From Setophaga petechia (lineage: Eukaryota; Chordata; Aves; Passeriformes; Parulidae): a stretch of 64,000 nt of DNA. The position numbers were made by a program, and so were the translations under genes. Each line of letters begins with the position of its first letter. Positions within the stretch are counted from its first letter, which is position 1. Below, in pieces: positions 48,331-58,608 of this stretch. The notes under the pieces are model-generated. The model was not told the DNA's origin. It made no database searches and saw only the letters and a list, made by a program, of their open reading frames with translations. The stretch spans positions 10,061,258 to 10,125,257 of the forward strand of contig JANCRA010000014.1 of NCBI GenBank assembly GCA_024362935.1, given 5' to 3'.

Positions 48331-51300
48331 CACTCAGTGCAGCTGCTGCTCACTGGCTCTCAAATTACATGACTGAAAAGGATGTTGGAAAAGTTTGGGA
48401 AATCAAACATTGAGGATGGACTGTGGCCAGGTGGGAAAGGTTACCTGGTGTGCCTTGGTAAGAAGGGGTGACCACTTAACCAGACTCAGAAAGGCTGCAG
48501 CTCTTCCATTTGTGTGCAGGATCAGGGTTGCTTTAAAACCAACCAAATGGTTTTAAAGGTCATGCTCTAAAGTTTTACATCCCCTGGATTCACCACTCTT
48601 AGTTTTAAGAGTCAGCTTTATTATTTTAATTAGTTTACAGGGAGACAATATATGTGGCTGCATGGATTTGTCTAGCAGGGTTGCTTTTTTCTCCCCATAA
48701 ACTTGCTCTTCTGGAATGTTGAACGCACGGAAAAAAAGTTTATTGGAAATTATTGTATTTGAAAAGGGCCTTAGCTATTCCCCAGAAAGAAAAGAAGCGA
48801 ACACAAGGTCAATTTACAACCTGACCTGAAAACACAGAGTTGATAATCGGCCATCATTGCTTATTGTATCTATCATCTGATTTGTTGAAATGCTCAATAA
48901 ATCCACTATTAGGAGAAAAAGTGCTTACATGCATTTTTTTCTTTAAAAAAAGAATTAAACAACAAAATAAAAGATTGATTGACAAGACATCAATAAAGCT
49001 TTGAGCACACACTGCTGACCTTTTTTTCTTTGCACTGCAATCTGTGTTTATTAGAATTCAGCTCCTATAAATACATTTCTGTGGATAAAAAGGCAAGAAG
49101 CTTCTTAGGAGTTTTGTTCAATAAACTTCTGTGAAAATTCTAAAGACTTAATACGTGGCTTTCAATTTAATTCATTCTGTCTTCCCTTCTTAAAAATAAG
49201 ATATAAGTGAGGATGAAATAGGTTTAGCTGGTGAAATCTTTTTTCTAAAGCTGTATTCTTAAAACTCACCCTTCCTTTTTAATGTCTGCTACAGCAGTTC
49301 ATTCAGAACAGACAGGATATAGATCATCTCATACCTGGTACTGTGGGCTATTTCTTCTCTTTAAATAAAAACATATTATAAATCTGTTCTCCACTTGAGT
49401 GTGGGAAGGACTCAGGTTAGTGACTTCAAAAGTAGAGCTGCAATAAGGCTTTGGCAGGCACTAAAGAATACTGACCAGCTCCTTGGACCTTAGTTTCTAT
49501 TTGATCTTTCTGAGAAGAAAATCTCCTCAGAGCCATTCAAAACTCTAAAGGTGGCACAGCAGTGATGTCAAGCCTTTTAATTTTATTGCAGGCCTAGTGA
49601 TATTCCTGTATTAGGAGTTTTGTGCTTAAAGCCCTGCCTTTTGGAGCCCAGAGAGAATCTCATTCATTTTGTGTTGGTGAAGTAAACACATAGTTGGTGT
49701 TGCTCTAAGAAAAAGTGAAATAGAAACCCTAGACTGAAATGGTCAAAATTTGAAACATAATGATAAAAGTGTCTGGATGGAGTCTCAGAATTTGCTTTTC
49801 CTTGACACATGTTTAAGAGTGGAGCCTTCTTCTGCCCTGGTGTCACATGAACTGTGTGTTTTTACCAATTGTTCTGTGATGGTAAAAAAAAAAAAAAAAC
49901 AGCGCTATCAGATTTTATCCCAGAGTTTTCTTCTTCCTTAGTAATTCCTAATTTTTTTTCTTTATAATTTTCTATTATTCTCTTCTAACACAATGTTGTT
50001 GGCTCAAGCATCTTTGCCTTGATTAATGATACTAACCTCTGATTAACTTAGATTATTTTCCCCCCTTCTCTCCCTGTGATGTTTCGGTGTGGTGGTTGTT
50101 TTGTTGGGCTTTTTTCCCCAGAATCTTTCTCTGTTTTGTTTGACAGGCAGGTTCTTTCACTAAATGCTGTTTTAGGGGTTCACAGAGTGCAAAATAGGAA
50201 AAATTGCTGGTGTTTTTTTTTTAGCACAAACTACAAAGAACATCTGCATTATACCTGGAATGGTCTCATGTAGCACAAAACCACACCCAGAGCGCTGAAG
50301 CTCAGAGATACCTGGGCAAGTGGGCTCTTGCCCTGTGCTAAAATTGAAATTCAGAGGGATTTTTCTTCTGTTGGACACTGGGTGGGGGCTGGGTTAGCTA
50401 TTTATAGTAGTCTAAATATTTTAAAATACTGCTGGCAATTGATTTTCTTCCTCTGTTTTGCTCTCATCTAACTAGATGTAAAATTACTAAACTGTCTTTC
50501 AAAAGGGTTTATAGTTCCTGGATGGGATGGATTATATACCAGGAAGTATTTTCCTACTTGATCTCTGCTTGTGTTAAACCTGGCAATACCTGGGACAAAA
50601 GCATTGAATATGATTATTTCTTAATTTTGACTATGTTATGTCATGGCTGGGGGAAGGTTGCATACAAAGCAGGTGATTCTCCTCTTGTAAACTAAAAGGT
50701 GAGAGCAAGAAGCCACACAGCACTCTGCAAGGACTAAAAAACGTGGAATTTGCTTTCTCCTCTCCTACATCTATAGCAGAAAAAAAGTGCAGTATAGGTG
50801 ATTTTATCAAATGAAAAAACTTAATAAGATTTCCTAGTAACAGGAAGGAGGTGGTACACCTTTTTAGATATTCTATACATTCATAATACATACCACGTAC
50901 TACAAAATCATTCCCATTTCTGTACAATATATCTAAAACACATCCACACTCCACTCAAACTTTATCTATTAAATATAAGACTTTAAAGAGACATGCAAGC
51001 ATTTCTTTCAGATGTAGGAGGACTATATAGAAATTTAATTCTGCTTATTCAATAAAAATTTATTTCAAAAGCTCTGATCATTGGGATTATTATTAATTAC
51101 TGTGCTATTCAGCTGCACTGACAAAAAAATTCTTTCAGATATAACTGAGCACATTAAAAATATTGGATTAAAGAATTAGCTCTGCCAGATTTTAAATAGA
51201 GCAAAATAAAATCTGAGCACATACAAGGTGATCATGTACCTACTTTCAATGCACATTGTTTGAATAGTTTGTATTATGGATGTGAAATTGCCCTCAAGGA

Positions 51301-51520
51301 GGTTAGTTAAAGTAATAAAGGCTTCCCTGTGCCTCAGGAGCCACTCCCTTTGTGATATGACCTTTCCCTGACTTCTGAGCTCAACTCATTATGAAGACAG
51401 ACAAATGTGTATTTTAAGTCTTCTTGAAAGCTTTTCAGGCATTATGCTTCATAGTAAGGAACCATTTTTTTTCCTCATTTTCTAAACCAGTTGCAATAGA
51501 GTGTAAGGGAGAAGAAAAAA
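48331..51520. other. Unique noncoding sequence
   Basis: No gene was recognised. It includes a 16-A run at 49884-49899 and a T-run near 50213-50222. Minus-strand frames at 50631-50954 (107 codons) show no recognisable family. Confidence 0.6.
49884..49899. repeat. Poly-A tract, 16 A
   Basis: An uninterrupted A-run on the + strand. No retroposed body was recognised upstream, so it is annotated as a homopolymer only. Confidence 0.85.
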
Positions 51521-51850
51521 ATCCTAGAATTGGTTAGGAAAGACCTTTAAGATCATCAAATATGTAATCAATTTAAGCACTGTCCCTAAGGAGCACATCT
51601 ACTCATCTTTTAAATCCCTCCAGGGTTGGTCACTCCACCACTTCCCTGGGCAGTCTGTTCCAATGCTTGACAATCCTTTTGGTGAATAAATTCTTTGTAA
51701 TATCCAATCTAAACCTCCCCTGGTGCAACTTGAGGCTATTTCCTCTCATCCTGTTGCTTCTTATCTGAGAGAAGAGACCGACCCCGACCGACCCCACCTG
51801 GCCACAACCTCATTTCAGGTAGTTGTAGAGAGTGATCACTCTTCTCAAAG
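51521..51850 (-). mobile_element. CR1 LINE fragment, 3' end, antisense
   Basis: The + strand is a clear reverse complement of a CR1 3' end. It starts with 'atcctagaattggttaggaa' and 'agacctttaagatcatc', then 'tccctccagggttggtcact' and 'ccaccacttccctgggcagt', then 'ctgttccaatgcttgacaat', 'atatccaatctaaacctccc', 'ctggtgcaacttgaggctat' and 'ttcctctcatcctgttgctt'. It closes with 'ggtagttgtagagagtgatc'. The element's 3' end is at about 51521 and its truncated 5' side is near 51850. A perfect 10-bp tandem duplication (gaccgacccc, 51776-51785 and 51786-51795) has arisen inside it. Confidence 0.93.
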
Positions 51851-51985
51851 CTAAAAGTCACAATCTTAAAGAGCATTTTATGCCTTGTTTTGGTTTGAGG
51901 TGGGTGAGTGGGTGGTTTTTTACATCTAAAATGAGGTTGTCTGTGCTGGAATTTCATAGTTTAAGAGCAGTAGGGGTCTTAATCA

Positions 51986-52086
51986 GACAAACAGGTCTGA
52001 TTTTAAGCTAAAGCACTACAAGAGTGACTGTGGGTAGCACACGGTCACTCTTGTAGTGCTTTAGCTTAAAATCAGACCTGTTTGTC
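51986..52086. repeat. Perfect 43-bp inverted repeat (hairpin)
   Basis: Arms 51986-52028 and 52044-52086 are exact reverse complements over all 43 bp, with a 15-nt spacer at 52029-52043. The spacer itself can add three Watson-Crick pairs and one G-T pair, leaving a loop of about 7 nt. Perfect identity over this length, next to CR1 DNA that has clearly decayed, points to recent origin or selection. It lacks the features of a classical transposon that I would expect to see, such as a recognisable family or flanking target duplication. It sits about 135 bp after the CR1 and at the left edge of a GC-rich stretch. Confidence 0.95.
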
Positions 52087-52830
52087 CCACCCCAGGGCTG
52101 ATGGCACAATGTGCCCCAGTTCCAGGGGGCAATTTTTTCAATTCCATGAGACATCCTGGCCCCCTGCTCCCATTCCATCCTGTGCTCATCATTGGCCTCA
52201 TTGCAGTGAGCAAAAGCACCAATCTGTGCGTGGTGTTGCACTAGGCCTGTCCATGTATTGGGCCAAATTTTACCTCGCCTCAGTGCAGTGGTCACTGTTC
52301 TGGTCAGGGGGCTCCAGCAGGGCTGAGTGTGTTTGGGAACAGCTGGTGTGTGTTTGGGAACACCTTGGGATGGGACATGCAGCTTTCAGCCACGAGGGTG
52401 GGAAGGTGCCAAAGTGGCCGCTCTGTCCTCAGGCCCTCACCACCCTGGCGGTGACGGGGCAGTCGTGAGTCCTGGCCATTTAAACACAACGTAGAGCTTG
52501 GCTGACAGTCCAGCATGTGTTTCACATCCCCAAACCACGGCTTTAAAAGAACCCAAATGTGGCTGTTGCAGCAGAGAGCCGAGGCCTTTCCGGCAGCCTG
52601 TGCCCCGCCGGTGGCTGATGGGGCTCAAGGAGCGCCCAGGTTGGGTGAGCAGCTCTGTGAGAGCATCCTGCTGGCTGGGGCCCATCACTGCCACCCCACA
52701 GGGCTCAGGGAAGTGGGAATGACCTCTCTGAGAGCCAGCAGGGTCAGGGATGAACCTTCCTGAAGCGCTGGTGGTGTGGTGAGGGCGTTTTTCACTCATC
52801 GTCTGTGCCGGCAGCAAATATGGTGGGTAG
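52087..52830. other. GC- and CpG-rich island
   Basis: This stretch of about 740 bp has visibly higher GC than its AT-rich surroundings and contains many CpGs, notably at about 52380-52470 and 52565-52650. Open frames on both strands (up to 128 codons) are a by-product of low stop-codon density and show no domain. A near-duplicate word, 'gtgtgtttgggaaca', occurs twice between about 52327 and 52362. It could be a CpG-island promoter of an unseen transcript, an inserted unrecognised element such as an LTR, or a biased gene-conversion patch. Confidence 0.5.
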
Positions 52831-54087
52831 AGAACTTTTTCTATGAGGTATCGATTTCTTGTGTTTAATTGAAGGTTTGAGAAGAAGAGCCAAAAACTCT
52901 GGAAGTTGCTGTAAACTAATAGGGCGACACTGCAGAAGGCTTATTTGTTTCCTCATGGTGCTGAGCAGGTCGCTGCCTAACAGGGGGGTTGTCTGTGGAA
53001 ACCCTCAGATTGCTGAGGTAGAACTGGGAGAAATAAGCAGAAATGCCATAAAACAATAACTTCATAAATGTTCTCATTTCTAGTCTCACACCAGTTTTGC
53101 AGTATTTGTTGGATTTTCTGAGTATGCGTGTTCAGAATTACCAGATAATTTATGTAGATTTTCCTGGGTGCAGATGGTTCAGGGGAAATGCAGTGGGTGA
53201 AGGCATTGGGGCAGTGATGGAGAGCCCCTCGTGGTGCTTTGCAGAGGAGTATGGGGCAAGCAGAGTACTAGTACTGGTTTTCAGGACATAAATGGGTGCT
53301 GAAGTTATTTTTTTTTAAAGTTATTCTCTCAAAGAGTCAGTAAAAATTCACCATTTGTAGAAAAAGTGTGTTGAAAAAGCTTCTTTGCTACGATGTTTGT
53401 TAGAAGTGCAGACAATTTTTTCATCTGAGTAAATATTTGTAGGAAATTTTATGTGTAGAGGTGTACTTCATTTACCCTGCAGAATTTTCCAGGATGCATT
53501 TGGGAGCATTTTGCTCACTCAGCTGTAATCTTAACATGAGGTGTGGAACTCAGTACACCATTTCCATTTCAAAGATCACTTAATATCATTTCTGCAAATT
53601 TTTTAATTTGTTTAATTAAACTTAGCACTCCATTCCACTTCATTAGATCTATTTAATTTTCATGTATCTAAGCAGTTTTTCAAGTACATAATTAAAAGAA
53701 TAGTTTTATAAAATCAGTACTTTTTTTATTAACATCCTCCAGAACAGGAACTGTGTTTTCCTGTTGATTAGCACATGGTGATAAAATCATTAGCATAAAG
53801 TAATAAGAAGGAAGTAATCTAGTCCTGTTTAAAATGTCCACCCTGAAGCTGGCCAGCAGAGTTTTTTAAGAATGAAAGATATGTATGCTTTACTGAAACT
53901 TTGCAGGAGAAGTGAATGCAACAATAATCTTGGTATTTATTTTTTGCGGGCAGTGGGGAGTGTTCTTCATGAGGGGAAGTGCTATATAGTTTGCAATTGA
54001 GAGTTTGGCTTTGGGTTTCAGTTCAAGTACCATACAGAGGTGGATTTCATTAAGACAATTTCTGCAACTGAAGTAAGTGGGATGCAG

Positions 54088-54145
54088 AAAAGGTGACTTG
54101 CACGTGGTCAGTCAATAAACTGGAAGCAGAACAGGCAGAGTCCCT
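54088..54145 (-). mobile_element. Possible MIR-like SINE trace, antisense
   Basis: 'aaaggtgacttgcacgtgg' and 'tcagtcaataaactggaag' followed by 'cagaacaggcagagtcc' resemble the reverse complement of the MIR core (gacttgcccaaggtcacacagc...gtggcagagc). Only about 55 bp match, so a chance resemblance is possible. Confidence 0.35.
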
Positions 54146-54718
54146 GGCAGTTTTGTGATACTAGAGGAGACAAGGCTGCAAAGGTTCTCATGTTGCCTGG
54201 TGGCTACAGCCTGTGGATGTCTGGAGCAGGAGATAATGTTTTAGAAATTGATTTCTTGGTAGAATGAGGATTAATGCCATTTGCATTTTCTTCTGATAGG
54301 CCAGCGGTATGACTGAAGGGAAAAAAATTACTATATACCTTCATCATCATCTTAGCAAAATAAAAGATGCTGTGTGGACATGTTATACAGTTTCTGTCTG
54401 TAGCTACTTGAAAAATGGGCATCAAATGTAGATGAAGAAGGTGAGGCAACAATGTCTTATTCCACAAGAGCCACCAACAACTGCCTTACACTCAATAGCC
54501 TGCAGGATTCATAGAATGAAAACTAATCTACAGTACAGCAACAAGATGAATCTGTGTAATTTAGTTCCCTGAACTCACACTAACTTCTGTGTCCTTTGAA
54601 GCTGATTTTCAATACATTCTTCTGCTAAACTGCTTTATGCAGCTGGAATTTTGTATGCCAGAAGACATACAGTCCTGAGGAGTGAGTGAATCATTCGCTG
54701 TGTATTTGGAGGCTTTGT

Positions 54719-54749
54719 TGTGTGTGTGTGCTTATGTATGTTTGTGTGT
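54719..54749. repeat. TG-rich microsatellite
   Basis: (TG)n interrupted by 'cttatgtatgtt' over about 30 bp. Simple sequence with no associated gene. Confidence 0.8.
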
Positions 54750-56888
54750 AAATATTTGAGGGTGTTATTTGAAAGAAAATATGAAAACTGAGAAACAAAT
54801 GTTCCTGATTTAGTTCCCTGAAATGGCAGGCAGCTGTCTCCCAGATTTCTTCCTTCCAAAGGCCTTACAGACTGTGCACCATGTGCCCCACTGCACTGTG
54901 GCCATAGTGCACGTCTTGGGGTACCTCACCCTAGGTGTTTAGGGTGCACAGTACACATTGCCATTATACTCTCAAGGCATTTATTAGTGGAGTAAAAGTC
55001 CATAAATCCTCTTCCACAAGAGGAAGATGAGTGAGATTTGTGGCATGGCTGAGATCCATTTAAGTTAGATATTATTTTAATCCTATTCAGCTTCAGAATG
55101 AAACCAAAGTAAATGAAATTATTTCAAGTCTCCATACCTGCTATAGATAAATGTTAGAAAAGCTCTGTCAATGCACAAACGCTATGGTTTAAAAATAATA
55201 TTTTAAGACTTTAAAATGTTGTGGAAACTTAAACTATATCTGACAGTTCAACTCCAATAGATATAATTAAGCCAAGGTTTAATTAAACTATATTAATTTT
55301 AATGTCCTTTCATGCGTCTTATGTAGAATAAAATTGACTACATGTGGCTCAGTCTAAAGACAGGTGAGGTAAATGGTGGTCCTTGGGTCTCCCATTCAAG
55401 CTCTGCGAGTGTTTTTCTTGTAGAAGGGAGGAGCAGAACATTTCCATGACACTTGAAAACCAGTAGGATTGGTGGCTCTGTTGATAAAACTCTTAACCAA
55501 ACCAAATGTTTCCTCAGATTTCAGTTTATGGATGTTGATAAAGCTGCCGAGGTTAAAGGATTTGTTATTCACCTGTTTGTTTCTTGATCCACCCTTCAAT
55601 TTGCCTGTATGAAGCCATTGCCAGTTTGTGGGGAATGTTTCTATGACAGACCAGGACGTGGAGCAGTATTTGAGGTGCTGATAGCACTCTGCTGCTGGGT
55701 TCACCCGCATTTTGGCATAGGAGTGTTTTTCCTTGCAGAAGGTGGTGGCAGTGCAATGATCATACAACATGAGCATGTTTATTTGGAAAGAGGAAATGAA
55801 AATGGAATGGAATGGCAAAGGTGCTTTTGCTTCATTTAGCAAAAGATGCCAAAAATTATTTGGCATGAGAGAAGCTGGACAATAAGCAGTGCATCTTTGC
55901 ATTTACAGGTGCATCTGTTTGACATGAAAACTGATCAGCACATGCTGGGAAACCAAACTGGCTGGACTTAGGGGTCAGGTGTATGGGCACAGCCAGCTCA
56001 CTGCAAGTGGTGAGACCTGGCTCTTGGCTTGCTCTAACATCACCCACTGCTGGTCCCTGTGGATCTGCACTAAAGGGGACCATTGTTGAACCATCATTTT
56101 GGCTTGTTTTTCTTTCAATATTATAGCTGAACTAAACTGATGCAGTAAATATCCCAGTAGGCAGGCTAACCCACCATCTTTATAAGCTACTGCAGAGCCA
56201 CTCTGGGGCTCTTGCAATCCTATTAACGAAGCTTGGTCCCTAGCTGCTCTGAAGAGGAGGAGAGTGCTCTTTGAACTACATTCTGAGAAGATCAGTATGT
56301 TAAATATTTCAGACTTAAATAGGAATTAGCAACATTGTTCTGTCTGAAAGTGATTAATTTTGAGAGCTCCTCTGGCAATCGCTGTTAAAAGTCTTTGTAT
56401 TAAATTTGCCATATTGCAGTCTCTGTTTCCATTCCATGTTTGAATGGCAGTTCATTCCACAGGCTCAGTGCAGGGGAATTATGATGGTATTCAATTAGCC
56501 AGGTAGCCTCTGAAGATTTGCTAATGTACATATAAAATAGAAATTCACTCTTAAAGCTTCTCTGACCTGCACTTTCATTTTAACCACTAAATAATGGTTA
56601 TGTAATGTACAAAAGGCAGCCACTCTGGTGGCATCCCAGGGATGAGTGCTGTCCCTTGTATACCACAAGCACATTCTGCACTGATGGGGCAGAGACCTGA
56701 GAACTGACAAAATGCTAAACACTGCTTTGCATGACAAGGTCCTGTGTAAAATGGGGTGTGTGGAACTGGTAGATCAAAGGTTGTTTGGAACCATTTTGCA
56801 GCAGTGGGTGAAGATCCAAATCCAAATTCTAGTAAATAATATATGCCCAAAGATTATCCCTTGATTTTTTTTCTTATAATTAGAAAAC

Positions 56889-56908
56889 ATATGTGTGTGT
56901 GTATATAT
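56889..56908. repeat. Short TG/TA microsatellite
   Basis: Five to six TG units run into three TA units. Simple sequence. Confidence 0.75.
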
Positions 56909-58249
56909 GGTAATGTCAAAGGTAGGTATTCCATGTGCACAAGGAAGATCTCTGCTTTCAGGATGTGTGACTCTCATTGTAGATAAAAGGAACTGACAAA
57001 GAAATAAAAGAACAAAATTAAAACTCCAGGAGAGAATAGAGTATGCAAGACTCCCTTGTTAACAGCAGACATCTGCCAACATGCAGACAAGTTATGAGGG
57101 GAGCTTGTTTTATCCTTAGAAGCATTACGTGGAAAATAGTCCTACCAGTATTAAGTTGTGTACACTCCAAACCAAAGAGTCCCTTGTAACAAATTCTTTA
57201 TCAGATTTCACATAAAACAATCTCACCAGTTTATTCATACCACAGTTTTTTGCTTTTGATCATTTATGTGTTTTGTTGTTCTTTTTTTTGTTCTGGTTTT
57301 CTTTTTCGTAATGAAAGTTACATTACTACTCATCTCTTCTGTGTTAAATATGATTATTATATGTGGAATCTTAACAGATTATAAATTCCACTTGTTTCTA
57401 GCACTGGACCTTTTTTTTTAATCTCAGGCTTCATAAAACTGAAACAGTTTTTAAACACTGAAGAGCCAGAAAAAAGTTTAATCTATAACTAATAGGCATT
57501 GCATATTTCAAGCAAATTAGGACATACTATTCACTAGAAGAGATTCCTATAAATTCCATTATGTGTAAAGCATTCTGAACAAAGCAATTATAATACACAA
57601 CAGGAGAAATGCCAAATGTGGTCTGTCACTTAAACAATGTATTTCTGAGCAAGAGTTTGCTGGTGTTTTAATGATGTTTCTATTACTATTTAAGCTTTCA
57701 GGGAGATGAAATATTTTACTCTGAGTGATGGAAACTGAGAAGCTGTTAGAGTGAATAGATGAATGAGAGCATGCAAAACATACACTGTGAAATTCCATGT
57801 TTGACCTGACCGTTGAAATAGAGCTTGAGTTTTGAAAACAAACACACACAAAAACAACAGAAACCCCAACAAAGGAGTTTTGGTGTGTTACAAAGGTCTA
57901 GATCACTAATGCCAAGGAATTTTCTCAGTTTTGAAATGCTTGCAGCAAGTGTGTGTAATCCTTCTCTGAGCTGACTGTTGTGCAAAGTACAACGCTAAAG
58001 GAAAGCTTGCAGAGAACATTGTGATGCAGAAAAGAATGGCTTATGAGTCTGTAAGTAAATAGAGGCCAGGGCCATGCAGGATTTTCATTATTAATTTCTC
58101 AGTTGTTTTTCTACTGAGTATTGTCAGAGCCATATTTGTAATCTTTAACTTTAGTTGGAATTTAGATAACATCCTACCAAAAACACTCTATACCCCACTT
58201 TCAGCTCCACTTTTTTTCCTGACTCAATCTCTGTGGAGGGATAGAATGT

Positions 58250-58608
58250 AAGAAAATAAAGATAGTGCAGAAGGTAATTTCACACCTCAGGTGTTGCAGC
58301 TGTACTAATCACCAAAGATTAGGAAAAGGCCTGTCCTTAATAGGTCACAGCTGTGTCCAATAAGAAGACAACTGCTACAAAAGAGTGGGTTAGCTGGGTG
58401 AAGAGAGAAATGGAGTTTGTTGGTTGTGCTGTGAAGAGAGATGGAGTTTGTTGGCTGTACTGTGAAGGAGAAGAAGGGTTCAGTGCTGTGAGGAGCTGCC
58501 CATGAGAAATCACCAAGAAGATATGGAAACTTTGCAATAAGATGATAACAAGTGTCCAGTTTTGCTGTTGAGGCTCTGACCTTGTGTCCACATAAAGTAA
58601 ACTGAGCA
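58250..58608 (+). mobile_element. Possible solo LTR of an endogenous retrovirus
   Basis: The segment has an LTR-like layout: a CCAAT box at 58357-58361, a TATA-like ctacaaaag at about 58375-58383, and a downstream imperfect duplication of 33 and 31 bp (58401-58433 and 58434-58464). It ends near 'ccacataaagtaaactgagc'. The overall sequence resembles passerine ERV LTRs as I remember them, but I cannot name the family, and neither TG...CA ends nor a target-site duplication could be fixed. No viral coding region flanks it. An unrelated unique sequence with chance promoter-like words is the alternative. Confidence 0.4.
58401..58464. repeat. Imperfect tandem duplication, 31-33 bp
   Basis: Two adjacent copies share 'aagagag', 'atggagtttgttgg' and 'tgt(g/a)ctgtg' and differ by a 2-nt indel and two substitutions. 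It lies inside the LTR-like segment, where short internal duplications are common. Confidence 0.85.

Larger units (their letters stand above)
52831..58249. other. Unique noncoding sequence
   Basis: No gene was recognised. It includes a weak MIR-like trace at 54088-54145, TG-rich microsatellites at 54719-54749 and 56889-56908, and a 168-codon minus-strand frame at 55396-55902. That frame is the longest in the window and resembles no family I know. Confidence 0.5.

Noticed and set aside
52008..52817. Several long frames on both strands
   Set aside because: They coincide with the GC-rich island, where stop codons are rare, and one runs through the inverted repeat. No domain was seen.
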